53,571 nt of DNA from DASZOC01 sp035550975 (lineage in GTDB: Bacteria > Actinomycetota > CADDZG01 > WHSQ01): assembly GCA_035550975.1 (NCBI GenBank), contig DASZOC010000043.1, forward strand, positions 1-53,571, given 5' to 3'. This document shows positions 1 to 8,559 of the stretch, in pieces. Below the pieces are notes generated by a model. The model saw only the letters and a list, made by a program, of their open reading frames with translations, was not told the DNA's origin and searched no databases. The translations under genes and the position numbers were made by a program. The first letter of the stretch is position 1. Each line of letters begins with the position of its first letter.

Positions 1-762
1 GGCCACGACGGGCCCGAGGCTCCGGGCGAAGTTCGCCGAACCGCCCGTCGCCTGTGCGGTGACGAGGATGCCGCCCGCGAGTGCGAGGCCGATGATCAAC
101 CCCGACCAACCTTTGGGGGCCCGCGGGTCCACCGCCACGGCCATGATCGCCGTCACGAGGATGAATGCGATGAACGCTTCGGCGAGGATCGCTTGTGGAT
201 CCTTGATCCCCTGCGCGACGACCGTGGCGCCGAACAGGATGTCCGTCCCGCCGGTTGCCGCTCCGTCCTGACCGTAGATCCCTGCCACGACGAATGCACC
301 CGCGATCCCACCGAGGCACTGCGCGATCCAGTAACCGGGGATCTCGCGCCACGGGAAGCGCCGCACGACGGCGAGGCCGAACGTGACCGCGGGGTTGAAG
401 TGCGCACCCGATACTCCGCCGAGCGCGTACACGAGGACCGCGAGTGCGGTCGCGAACGCGAACGCCACCGGCAACAGCTCGCTGATCGTCGCCGCCCCCG
501 TCCCGATCAACGACCCGAACAGCTGCTGTTGTTCGGGCGCCTCTATCCCGGGTAATCCGGCAAGACCCGCGAGCCGCTTGATGGGCCCGAGCGCCAACAC
601 CGTCGCCGCGCCGGTTCCGACGGCGACGAACATGAGCGTGCCGAAGAACTCGGCCGCGAGCCTGCGCAGCAGTGGTGCTTCACCGAAGGCGCTTACGTCA
701 CTGGTGGTCTCGCCTTCGACTATCACGGCCTCTATCCGTGCGCTGTCGTACGCATCTGCCAT
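1..762 (-). CDS. MIP/aquaporin family channel (3' end cut by window edge)
   Basis: This encodes an integral membrane channel of the aquaporin/glycerol-facilitator family, passing water or small neutral solutes. The 254 residues present start at ATG 762, behind a GGGAG ribosome site, and run off the left edge. Several hydrophobic helices are visible from about residue 35. The first half-helix carries the canonical NPA at residues 123-125 (context SGAHFNPAVTFG). The second, at 244-246, reads NFA in the context GGSANFARSLG instead of NPA. The start lies 21 bases after the acs stop, so it is probably the last gene of the moaA-acs transcript. Family assignment is firm; the substrate is unknown. 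Confidence 0.85.
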   Translation of the reverse strand, partial: MADAYDSARIEAVIVEGETTSDVSAFGEAPLLRRLAAEFFGTLMFVAVGTGAATVLALGPIKRLAGLAGLPGIEAPEQQQLFGSLIGTGAATISELLPVAFAFATALAVLVYALGGVSGAHFNPAVTFGLAVVRRFPWREIPGYWIAQCLGGIAGAFVVAGIYGQDGAATGGTDILFGATVVAQGIKDPQAILAEAFIAFILVTAIMAVAVDPRAPKGWSGLIIGLALAGGILVTAQATGGSANFARSLGPVVA

Positions 763-783
763 CCGATCTCCCTTCGTCGATCT

Positions 784-2751
784 CTATTCGTCATCCGCGA
801 GCGATGCAGCCTTCGTGCGTATCTCGTCTAACACAGGCGCGTTCTGCAAGGTCGTCACATCCCCGAGATCGGCGCCCTCCGCGACGTCCCTCAACAGACG
901 CCGCATGATCTTGCCCGAGCGGGTCTTGGGAAGGTCGTCGGTGAACACGATAGAGCGAGGCCGAGCGAGTTTGCCGATCATCTTCGAAACGTGCTCCCGC
1001 AGCTCCTCGAGGAGCGCATCGTCGCCCTCGACTCCGCCCTTCGGCGTCACGAACGCGACGATCGACTCACCTTCCTCGGGATGGCGCCGTCCCACGACGG
1101 CAGCCTCGGCGACGGACTGGTGGTCGACGAGCGCGGACTCGACCTCGTAGGTCGAGATGCGATGGCCCGACACGTTCATCACGTCATCGACGCGGCCCAG
1201 CAGCCAGAAGTAGCCGTCCTCGTCGAGCTTGCACCCATCGCCCGGGAAGTAGACGTCGTTGCCGAAATTCCCGAAGTAGGTCTCGACGTAGCGTTGGTCG
1301 TCGCCCAGGATCGTGCGGAACATCGACGGGACCGGGCGCTTGAGCACGAGGTACCCGCCGTTGCCGCGACCGACCGGTGTACCGGCCTCATCCACGACGT
1401 CCGCCGATACCCCCGGCAACGGTTTCGTCGCCGAGCCGGGCTTCAACGTGGTCACACCCGGCAGCGGCGAGATCATGATCGCGCCGGTCTCGGTCTGCCA
1501 CCACGTGTCCACCACCGGCACACGGCCCCCACCGATGAACTCCTGGTACCAGATCCATGCCTCGGGATTGATCGGCTCGCCGACGCTCCCGAGCAATCGG
1601 ATCGACGACAGATCGTGTTTCGCCGGAAGCTCGGTGCCCCATTTCATGAAGGTCCTGATCGCGGTCGGCGCGGTGTACAGGATCGTCACCTTGTACTCCT
1701 CCACGATCGACCACCACCGGTCCTTGTCGGGGAAATCGGGCGCGCCCTCGTAGAGGACCGACGTGCATCCGTTCGCGAGGGGGCCGTAGACGATGTAACT
1801 GTGGCCCGTGACCCATCCGATGTCGGCCGCGCACCAGTACACGTCCGTCTCCGGCTTGATGTCGAAGACGAGCTTGTGCGTCGCGCTGACCCCGGTGAGA
1901 TAGCCGCCCGTCGTGTGGACGATGCCCTTCGGCTTGCCCGTCGTCCCGGAGGTGTAGAGCACATAGAGCGTGTGCTCCGCGTCCAGGGGCTCGGCGGGGC
2001 AGTCGGTCGACGCCGCGCCGACCAGATCCGCGTAGACGACGTCTCGTCCCTCTTGCATCGGCACGTCTTCTCCGGTGCGGCGGACGACCACGACGCGTTC
2101 CACCGTCGGCGCGCCCGCTACGGCTTCGTCGACGTTGGCTTTCAGGGGCACGATGTCTCCTCTGCGGTAGCCGCCGTCGGCGGTGATGACGACTTTGCAA
2201 GAGGCGTCGATGATGCGGTCGCGTAGGGCCTCCGCCGCGAAGCCACCGAAGACGACCGAGTGGGCCGCGCCGATGCGCGCACACGCCAGCATCGCGGCCG
2301 GCAGCTCGGGGATCATCGGGAGGTAGATCGCGACGACGTCGCCCTTGCGGACCCCGAGCCCCTTCAACACGTTCGCGAGACGGCAGACCTCTTCGTGCAG
2401 GTCGCGATATGTGACGGTGCGCGTCTCGCCGGGTTCACCGATCCAGTGGTATGCGACGCGCTCGCCGTTCGACTCGAGGTGACGGTCGAGGCAGTTGTGG
2501 GACGCGTTCAGTGTTCCGCCGAGGAACCAGCGATGGTGCGGTGGTTGCCAGTCGAGGACCGTCTCCCACCGCTCGAACCAATCGAGGCGCTCCGCCTGCT
2601 GAGCCCACCACCCGTCCGGGTCACGCTCGGCCTGCGCGTAGATCGCGGGATCGCTTGCGTTCGCGTGTGCCGCGAAGTCCTCGGGTGGGGCGAACGTGCG
2701 GCGTTCCGACAGCAACGCCTCGATCGTCTGCTCGACCCCGTTGTCGGCCAT
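784..2751 (-). CDS. acs: Acetyl-CoA synthetase
   Basis: This is an AMP-forming acetate-CoA ligase that activates acetate through acetyl-adenylate in the cytoplasm. The 655 residues match the usual length of about 650. An N-terminal ACS cap is followed by the AMP-binding P-loop-like motif TSGTTGKPKG and the mobile C-terminal domain. That domain holds PKTRSGKIMRR, whose Lys614 is the catalytic and acetylation-controlled lysine of the family. I prefer ATG 2751 over an upstream in-frame start 11 codons earlier because GGAGG sits just before it and the protein then begins like other Acs enzymes. It lies 35 bases after mogA and 21 before the aquaporin gene, so it probably shares their transcript. 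Confidence 0.95.
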   Translation of the reverse strand: MADNGVEQTIEALLSERRTFAPPEDFAAHANASDPAIYAQAERDPDGWWAQQAERLDWFERWETVLDWQPPHHRWFLGGTLNASHNCLDRHLESNGERVAYHWIGEPGETRTVTYRDLHEEVCRLANVLKGLGVRKGDVVAIYLPMIPELPAAMLACARIGAAHSVVFGGFAAEALRDRIIDASCKVVITADGGYRRGDIVPLKANVDEAVAGAPTVERVVVVRRTGEDVPMQEGRDVVYADLVGAASTDCPAEPLDAEHTLYVLYTSGTTGKPKGIVHTTGGYLTGVSATHKLVFDIKPETDVYWCAADIGWVTGHSYIVYGPLANGCTSVLYEGAPDFPDKDRWWSIVEEYKVTILYTAPTAIRTFMKWGTELPAKHDLSSIRLLGSVGEPINPEAWIWYQEFIGGGRVPVVDTWWQTETGAIMISPLPGVTTLKPGSATKPLPGVSADVVDEAGTPVGRGNGGYLVLKRPVPSMFRTILGDDQRYVETYFGNFGNDVYFPGDGCKLDEDGYFWLLGRVDDVMNVSGHRISTYEVESALVDHQSVAEAAVVGRRHPEEGESIVAFVTPKGGVEGDDALLEELREHVSKMIGKLARPRSIVFTDDLPKTRSGKIMRRLLRDVAEGADLGDVTTLQNAPVLDEIRTKAASLADDE

Positions 2752-2786
2752 CGCCCCTCCGCTTCGCCAGCTCGCCGGCGCCAACC

Positions 2787-3260
2787 CTAGTGTGGGTCTA
2801 GGCCCCCGAGTACCTGCAGGGCGTGCGGGACGAGAGGAAGTAGCACGTCGAGATTCTCGCCGACGGCTGCGGGGCTCCCGGGAAGGTTCACGATGAGGCT
2901 TGCACCCGCCGTCCCGGCGATCCCGCGCGACAGCGCCGCGAGAGGCGTCGAGCCCCTGCCTTCGGCGCGCAGCATCTCGGCTATGCCCGGGATCTCCCGG
3001 TCGACGACGGCTCGCGTGGCTTCGGGCGTGACGTCACGGACGCCGAGCCCGGTGCCTCCGGTCGTGACGATCAGCGCCGGTCCGCTTGCGAGTGCGTCCC
3101 GCAGGGCCGCGATGATGGGCTCGACCTCGTCGGGGACGACGATGGCGTCGTGTACCTCGAACCCCGCGGCGCGCAACGACTCGACCGCGCGGGGGCCGGA
3201 GGTGTCGGCGCGCTCGCCGGACACGGAGCGATCGCTGACGGTGATGACCACGGCCCTCAT
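2787..3260 (-). CDS. mogA: Molybdopterin adenylyltransferase-like protein (MogA/MoaB)
   Basis: This is a MogA/MoaB-family enzyme that adenylylates molybdopterin before molybdate insertion. The 157 residues start MRAVVITVSDRSVSGE, typical of the family. They contain the TTGGTGLGVRDVTPEAT loop around residues 66-82 and the NLPGSPAAVGENL segment near 125-137 that shape the molybdopterin-binding site. The start overlaps the upstream SDR stop by four bases (ATGA), so translation is coupled. Together with moaE and moaA it forms a partial molybdenum-cofactor cluster. MoaB in many bacteria does the same reaction, so the MogA or MoaB label is a matter of convention. Confidence 0.9.
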   Translation of the reverse strand: MRAVVITVSDRSVSGERADTSGPRAVESLRAAGFEVHDAIVVPDEVEPIIAALRDALASGPALIVTTGGTGLGVRDVTPEATRAVVDREIPGIAEMLRAEGRGSTPLAALSRGIAGTAGASLIVNLPGSPAAVGENLDVLLPLVPHALQVLGGLDPH

Positions 3261-4051
3261 GCAGTGATGGTCCTGCAAGCCCCTCCGTCGATCGTCACGG
3301 TGGCGCCCGTTATGTGGGCGGCGGCCGGCGATGCGAGGAACGCGACCGCGCGGCCGAAGTCGGCCGGTGAGCCGAACCGACCCAGGGGGATGGACGCGGT
3401 CGACTCGGAGCGGATCTCTTCCGGTGCAACCCCACGTGTGGCGGCGCGAGCTCGTTCGAGAACCTCGACCCTCGGGGTCTCGTGGTAGCCGGGCGCAACG
3501 CAGACGACCCTGACGTTGTCGCTCGCGAGCTCGCGCGACAACGTCTTCGCCATGCCGACGACCGCGGCTCGCATCATGTTCGACAGCAGCAGGCCGTCGA
3601 TCACTTCCTTCGTCGAGCTCGACGTGATGAACACGATCGCGCCGCCGCCGCGCGATCGCATCGAAGGCAGGACTGCCTTCGCCAGCCTCCACGCGGATGC
3701 AGTAACGAGGTCGAATGCCGCGAACAGAGAATTGTCGTCGTTGTCGTCGAAGCTTCCCGGCGGCGGTCCAGCCGAGTTCGCGACGAGGATGTCGATCCCG
3801 CCCAGCGCGGCTTCTACGCGTTCCGCCCCTGCCGTGATCGACACCGCATCCGCGACATCGGTGGGTACCGCGACACAACGCGCACCGCCCGCGGCCGAGA
3901 TCGCTCCCGCCGCTTCGTTCAACCGCGTTTCGTCACGCGCGGAGATGGCAACGTCGCAGCGTTCTCGCGCGAGCGCCTCGGCCGAGCCGCGCCCGAGCCC
4001 CGACGACCCGCCCAGGACCCACGCGGTTTTGCCGCCGAGTCCTAGATCCAT
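3257..4051 (-). CDS. Short-chain dehydrogenase/reductase (SDR)
   Basis: This is a 264-residue NAD(P)-dependent oxidoreductase of the SDR superfamily; its substrate cannot be read from sequence. The Rossmann motif GGSSGLGRGSAEAL lies near residues 14-27, and NSAGPPPG replaces the classical NNAG. The catalytic region has SSS but lacks a clear YxxxK, reading LLLSNMMRAA where Tyr and Lys are expected. It may therefore be an atypical or divergent member. The start overlaps moaE by ten bases and the stop overlaps mogA by four. Its place inside the cofactor cluster suggests co-transcription but not a cofactor role. Confidence 0.8.
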   Translation of the reverse strand: MDLGLGGKTAWVLGGSSGLGRGSAEALARERCDVAISARDETRLNEAAGAISAAGGARCVAVPTDVADAVSITAGAERVEAALGGIDILVANSAGPPPGSFDDNDDNSLFAAFDLVTASAWRLAKAVLPSMRSRGGGAIVFITSSSTKEVIDGLLLSNMMRAAVVGMAKTLSRELASDNVRVVCVAPGYHETPRVEVLERARAATRGVAPEEIRSESTASIPLGRFGSPADFGRAVAFLASPAAAHITGATVTIDGGACRTITA

Positions 4052-4485
4052 GCGGAGCCGTGCGAATAGTGCTCTTTCTTCCAGATCGGCACGTCGCGCT
4101 TGATCTCGTCGATGAGCCAACGGCACGCGTCGAGGGCTTCGGCGCGGTGCGGCGCACTGCACGCGAGCACGACCGTTGGTTCTCCCACCTCGCAGCGACC
4201 GGTGCGATGGACCGCGACCACGCGCTGTAGTCCCCACTTCTCGGCCGCCTCGCCCGCCAGCTCGCGCAGCCGTTGCTCCGCGAGCGTCGGGTGGGCCTCG
4301 TAGTCGAGGTGGGTGACCGTCGCGTTAGCGCGACCGCCGGCCGAAGGTGTCGCGCGAACCGTGCCGACGAAGACGCCGATGCCGCCCGTCTCGATGGTTC
4401 CGGCGCGACCGATGATCGCGCCGGTATCGAGCGGCTCTGAGCTGATCGCCGTGTCGATCTCGGCCACCGGCGGCTCTGAGCTCAT
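4042..4485 (-). CDS. moaE: Molybdopterin synthase catalytic subunit MoaE
   Basis: This is the large subunit of molybdopterin synthase, which uses MoaD thiocarboxylate to convert precursor Z into molybdopterin. Recognisable family segments are GGIGVFVGTVR, LDYEAHPTLAEQ, AVHRTGRCEVGEPTV and the C-terminal WKKEHYSHGSAW with its catalytic lysines. ATG 4485 is taken as the start. An in-frame GTG at 4506, five bases after the moaA stop and preceded by GAGG, is equally possible. The N-terminus lies in a 39-bp tandem duplication, and the ATG exists in only one copy. No moaD or moaC is present in the window. Confidence 0.9.
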   Translation of the reverse strand: MSSEPPVAEIDTAISSEPLDTGAIIGRAGTIETGGIGVFVGTVRATPSAGGRANATVTHLDYEAHPTLAEQRLRELAGEAAEKWGLQRVVAVHRTGRCEVGEPTVVLACSAPHRAEALDACRWLIDEIKRDVPIWKKEHYSHGSAWI

Positions 4486-4509
4486 CGCGGTGTCGATCTC
4501 GGCCACCGG
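4432..4509. repeat. 39-bp tandem duplication over the moaE start
   Basis: Two adjacent 39-bp units (4432-4470 and 4471-4509) match at 37 of 39 positions and add 13 in-frame codons at the moaE N-terminus. One mismatch (4444 versus 4483) turns ATC into the ATG initiation codon of moaE. Confidence 0.9.
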
Positions 4510-4511
4510 CC

Positions 4512-5528
4512 TCAGCCGCCGATCATCGACATCGAACGACCCGGTGCCACGAAGTCGGGCGACCCGATGCGGTGGCCCGCCCACTTACCGGCGACGCAGG
4601 TCCGCGCCAGGTCGGCAAGCTCGTCGTCGCCGGCGCCGGCGCGCAGGGGGCCGCGCAGGTCGGTCTCTTCGAGCGCGAACAAGCACGCGCGCAGCTGGCC
4701 GTCGGCCGTGAGCCGCAAGCGGTCGCAGCTGTCGCAGAACGGGTTCGTCACGGAGGGGATGACGCCGATGGTCCCGGGGCTGCCGTCCGCGAACGCGTAC
4801 ACCGTCGCCGGCGCGCCCGCGTGCCGCACGGGCACCAGCTCGAACGCGGCCGCGATCGACGCCACGACCTCGGCCGCGGGAACGACCGAGTCCGACGCCC
4901 ACTCGCCCTGCGCGTCGAGGGGCATGTACTCGATGAAGCGGACCTCGTAGCCCGTCCGCCGCGCCAGCTCGGCGAACGCCACGGCCTCGTCGTCGTTGCG
5001 GCCGCGCATCATCACGGTGTTCACCTTGATCGGCTCGAGCCCGTGGGCCGCCGCGGCGTCCAACCCGCGCATCACCTGTGTCAGCGCGTCGCGCAGGGTC
5101 AGGTCCTCGAAGCGGTGCCTGATCAGCGAGTCACAGGAGACCGTCACGCGGTCGAGCCCCGCGGCCGCGAGCTCCTCGGCGTGGTCGGCCAGGAGATAGC
5201 CGTTCGTCGTCAGCGAGATGTCGAGCTGAGAAGAGATGTCGCGCAGCATCCGGATGAGCGTCGCGAGGTCGCGCCGGACGAGCGGCTCCCCACCGGTGAC
5301 CTTCAACGAGCGGATGCCCGATTCGACCAGCACTCCGACCACACGTGCGATCTCTTCGAAGTCCAAGAGCTCGCGTTTGGGCATCCACTGCAGTCCTTCG
5401 GCGGGCATGCAGTAGCGACAGCGGAAGTTGCAGCGGTCGGTCACCGACACCCGCAGATCCGTCGCGGTGCGGCCGAACGAGTCTCGCAGCGCAGATCGTG
5501 CGGTGCGCGAGACCGATCCGTCGCCCAT
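4512..5528 (-). CDS. moaA: GTP 3',8-cyclase MoaA
   Basis: This radical-SAM enzyme begins molybdenum-cofactor synthesis by converting GTP to 3',8-cyclo-H2GTP. The 338 residues carry the SAM-cluster motif CNFRCRYC (Cys33, Cys37, Cys40). The second cluster has FCDSC plus a cysteine 13 residues later (Cys265, Cys268, Cys282), with RLRLTADGQLR between. The chain ends in the conserved Gly-Gly tail. The ATG at 5528 overlaps the alternative upstream ATG of the divergent sqdB gene, so the shared intergenic space is very short. It heads the moaA-moaE-SDR-mogA-acs-aquaporin cluster. Confidence 0.95.
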   Translation of the reverse strand: MGDGSVSRTARSALRDSFGRTATDLRVSVTDRCNFRCRYCMPAEGLQWMPKRELLDFEEIARVVGVLVESGIRSLKVTGGEPLVRRDLATLIRMLRDISSQLDISLTTNGYLLADHAEELAAAGLDRVTVSCDSLIRHRFEDLTLRDALTQVMRGLDAAAAHGLEPIKVNTVMMRGRNDDEAVAFAELARRTGYEVRFIEYMPLDAQGEWASDSVVPAAEVVASIAAAFELVPVRHAGAPATVYAFADGSPGTIGVIPSVTNPFCDSCDRLRLTADGQLRACLFALEETDLRGPLRAGAGDDELADLARTCVAGKWAGHRIGSPDFVAPGRSMSMIGG

Positions 5529-5549
5529 GGAAGCTATCGTCGCACGGTT

Positions 5550-5555
5550 TATCGT
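5550..5555 (+). promoter_or_regulatory. -10 box TATCGT before sqdB
   Basis: TATCGT lies 7 nt before GTG 5563, which fits transcription starting at or next to the start codon (leaderless). It also favours GTG 5563 over ATG 5527. Confidence 0.5.
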
Positions 5556-5562
5556 TGCCGGC

Positions 5563-6723
5563 GTGAAGGTCCTGATACTCGGCGGCGACGGCTACCTCGG
5601 CTGGCCAACGGCCATGCATCTATCGATGCGCGGTCACGAGGTCGCGGTGATCGACAACTTCCTCCGGCGCGCGATGTCGGTCGAGCTGGGGGCAGGCTCG
5701 CTCACACCGATCCAGTCACTCCAAGAGCGCGTACGGGTCTTCGAAGACGTGACCGGAAACCGCATCCAGATGCACATCGGCGACCTCGTCGATCCGCAGT
5801 TCGTCGACCGGGTCTTCAGCGAGTTCCGGCCTGACTCAGTCATCCACTACGGCGAGCAGCCCAGCGCGCCGTTCTCGATGATCGACCGGAAGCACGCGGT
5901 CGAGACTCAGCGCAACAACGTCGAGGGAACGCTCAACGTGCTTTACGCGATGCGCGATGTCACGCCCGAAGCGCATCTTGTCAAGCTCGGGACGATGGGG
6001 GAGTACGGGACCCCCAACATCGACATCGAAGAGGGCTACATCGAGATCGAGCACAAGGGGCGCAAGGACACGCTGCCGTTCCCGAAGCTCCCGGGGTCGA
6101 TGTATCACCTCAGCAAGGTCCACGACTCGCACAACATCCACTTCGGGTGTCGGATCTGGGGGCTGCGCGCGACGGACCTCAACCAGGGAGTGGTCTACGG
6201 GATCCGCACCGACGAGACGGACCTGGACGCGCGACTGTGCACGCGCTTCGACTACGACGAGGTCCTGGGGACGGCGTTGAACCGTTTCTGCGTCCAGGCG
6301 GTCGTCGGTTATCCGCTAACGGTCTACGGCAAGGGTGGCCAGACGCGCGGCTTCTTGAACATCATCGACACGATGCAATGCGTGCGCTTGGCGGTCGAGA
6401 ATCCCGCGGCGGCCGGTGAGTTCCGTGTGTTCAACCAGTTCACCGAGCAGTTCTCCGTCAACGACCTCGCCGCGATCGTGCACCGGGTCGGGGAGTCGAT
6501 GGGCATCAACGTCCAGGTCGACCCGGTCGAGGATCCGCGGATCGAGGCCCAGGAGCACTACTACAACGCGGCCCACACGAAGCTGCTGGACCTCGGCCTC
6601 GAGCCGAACCACCTGACGGACGACGTCGTCGGTCACCTGATCCAGACGATCCAGCGCTACAAGGACCGGATCCTGCTCGAGCCGATCGCCCCGAAGACCA
6701 AATGGGACCCCCGCAAACAGTGA
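5563..6723 (+). CDS. sqdB: UDP-sulfoquinovose synthase
   Basis: This extended SDR-family enzyme makes UDP-sulfoquinovose from UDP-glucose and sulfite, the head-group donor for sulfolipid SQDG. The 386 residues include the NAD-binding GGDGYLG (7-13), Thr144 in KLGTMGEYG, and the catalytic pair Tyr181/Lys185 in SMYHLSK, all typical of SqdB. GTG 5563 is chosen because SqdB proteins begin at the equivalent of VKVLILGGDGYLG and a -10 box lies 7 nt upstream; an in-frame ATG at 5527 would add 12 residues. No sulfoquinovosyltransferase gene lies in the window, so the acceptor pathway is encoded elsewhere or differs. Confidence 0.93.
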   Translation: MKVLILGGDGYLGWPTAMHLSMRGHEVAVIDNFLRRAMSVELGAGSLTPIQSLQERVRVFEDVTGNRIQMHIGDLVDPQFVDRVFSEFRPDSVIHYGEQPSAPFSMIDRKHAVETQRNNVEGTLNVLYAMRDVTPEAHLVKLGTMGEYGTPNIDIEEGYIEIEHKGRKDTLPFPKLPGSMYHLSKVHDSHNIHFGCRIWGLRATDLNQGVVYGIRTDETDLDARLCTRFDYDEVLGTALNRFCVQAVVGYPLTVYGKGGQTRGFLNIIDTMQCVRLAVENPAAAGEFRVFNQFTEQFSVNDLAAIVHRVGESMGINVQVDPVEDPRIEAQEHYYNAAHTKLLDLGLEPNHLTDDVVGHLIQTIQRYKDRILLEPIAPKTKWDPRKQ

Positions 6724-6772
6724 CCGGCCACAGCCCGTAGGGAACATCGACGCGACGGCGAACCCTTAGCGC

Positions 6773-8440
6773 GTGAAGTCCGCCTTCCTTTGTGGCGTCC
6801 TGCTCACCGCGAGCGCAGTCCCGGCCGCGAACCCGGGACAGCCGTGTCCGGGTGAGAACGGCACTCCGAGCCAGGTGATCACCGGGAGCTTCGACACCTC
6901 TGTCGAGGGCGCTTACGTCATGGTCCCGTTCGAGGTCCCGGTCGATCAGACCCGGGTGCGGGTCAAGCTCTGCCACGACCAGCCACCGTCGCCGACCTCT
7001 TCGCAGATCAAGCACACTCTCGACCTCGGCGTCTACGACGCCAGCACCGACGCTTTCCACGATGCCAACGAGTTCCGGGGCTGGGGTGGCTCCAGCCGTC
7101 CGAACGTCCTGCTGACGCCGGAGGAGGCGACGGTCGGGTTCAACGCCGGCGCGATCCCCGCCGGTGAGTGGGCGGCCGAGATCGGCGTCGCGGCGGTTGC
7201 GGGGCCCGAGGAGGGCGACCCCGATGGCAGCGTCGGGTGGCGCCTAGAGGTGTTCTACGCCAGCGAGCCGTCGGATACGGATCAGCCGTGGTCGCCTGCG
7301 CCCTACGACACGGCCCCCGCGAACGACGAGGCACGTTGGTACAAGGGCGACTTCCACGTTCATGCCGAGCACTCGTCTCCCAAGGATGCGTCGATGCGCG
7401 AGACGTTCGACTACGCGTTCGGGCCGCGGCCCTCGGCGGCAGGTCTCGACTTCATCACGCTGTCGGACTACGTCGGGACGCGGCAGTGGGACGAGATCGG
7501 CCGCTTCCAGGCCGATTACCCCGGCAAGCTCATCATCCGCAGCGCCGAGGTCATCACTTACCGAGGCCACATCAACAACCACGCGAGCGCCACCTATGTC
7601 GACCACCGCGCCGGGCCGGTCTACGAGCTGCGGTCGGGACAGCTGCGCCAGGTGCGGGCAGAGACCGGGGCGCAGCCGATCCTCGACGGCATCCACACCG
7701 GCGGAGGCTTTACGCAGGTGAACCACCCGACGACGTTCCCGTCGTGGATCCCGTTCTTCTCCAACCTGTGCCGCGGTTGCTCCTATGACTATTCCGACGC
7801 GGAGACGGACTGGTCGAAGGGCGACGCGATGGAGGTCCAGACCGGTCCCTCGGGCACGCCCGGTCCCGAGGGTCACGAGCTCGGGCCCAACCCGTTCACG
7901 CCGCTGGCGATCCAGTGGTGGGACGAGCTGCGGGCCGCCGGCCATCGCATCACCGCGGTTGGGTCGAGCGACTCGCACCACGCCGGCAAGACGAACGGCC
8001 CGACGCAGTCGCCGATCGGCGAGGCGACCACGGTCGTGTACGCGGAGGAGCTCTCCGAGAGCGGCATCCAGGCCGCGATCGAGGCCGGTCACGCCTACCT
8101 CAAGTTCTTCTCCTCCGACGGCCCCGACCTGCGCTTCCAGGCCTCGCCGCTCGACAAGCCGGGCAACGGGCGCGGCCGCGGCCCCCGCGCGATCATGGGG
8201 GACCGGCTGAAGGCCAACGAAGCTACATTCGAGGTCAAGGTCCTGGGGGCCGCTCCGAACCCCGAGCCGCGCACGCTGGTCGTGCTGCGCGACGGCGCTC
8301 CCTACTTGACGATCCCCGTCACGAATGGCGACTTCACGTTCACGTTCACGGCCTCGAACCCCGGCGACTACCGCCTCCAGCTCCAGAGGGGCAGCGCCAT
8401 CGAGGCGCTGACCAACCCGATCACCCTCGTCCCCCGCTAA
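6773..8440 (+). CDS. Secreted PHP-domain (CehA/McbA-like) metallohydrolase
   Basis: The 555-residue protein begins at GTG 6773 with a signal peptide (MKSAFLCGVLLTASAVPAA). About 180 residues with a beta-rich look, possibly a binding module, follow. A PHP-type metallohydrolase domain starts at the metal-binding motif DFHVHAEHS; LSDY, HTGGGFTQVNHP and SSDSHHAG are later candidate ligand segments. The PHP fold typically hydrolyses phosphoesters or carbamate/ester bonds; the CehA-like subgroup is the closest match I recognise. A short beta-rich tail ends the protein. It is encoded 49 bases after sqdB, so co-transcription is possible. The substrate is unknown. Confidence 0.8.
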   Translation: MKSAFLCGVLLTASAVPAANPGQPCPGENGTPSQVITGSFDTSVEGAYVMVPFEVPVDQTRVRVKLCHDQPPSPTSSQIKHTLDLGVYDASTDAFHDANEFRGWGGSSRPNVLLTPEEATVGFNAGAIPAGEWAAEIGVAAVAGPEEGDPDGSVGWRLEVFYASEPSDTDQPWSPAPYDTAPANDEARWYKGDFHVHAEHSSPKDASMRETFDYAFGPRPSAAGLDFITLSDYVGTRQWDEIGRFQADYPGKLIIRSAEVITYRGHINNHASATYVDHRAGPVYELRSGQLRQVRAETGAQPILDGIHTGGGFTQVNHPTTFPSWIPFFSNLCRGCSYDYSDAETDWSKGDAMEVQTGPSGTPGPEGHELGPNPFTPLAIQWWDELRAAGHRITAVGSSDSHHAGKTNGPTQSPIGEATTVVYAEELSESGIQAAIEAGHAYLKFFSSDGPDLRFQASPLDKPGNGRGRGPRAIMGDRLKANEATFEVKVLGAAPNPEPRTLVVLRDGAPYLTIPVTNGDFTFTFTASNPGDYRLQLQRGSAIEALTNPITLVPR

Positions 8441-8559
8441 GCACCCCCGCGTCCGGTCCGTCGCACCGCGATCGCGGGGCCCGGACTGGCACGGGCAGGA
8501 ACCTGTCGGGGCCGGGCGAACCATCTCCTTAGAGCAATCACGTAAAGGGAGATGTCCTG

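Noticed and set aside
4512..5562. A molybdenum-cofactor riboswitch upstream of moaA.
   Set aside because: Only 34 bases separate the moaA and sqdB starts, which is too short for that aptamer.
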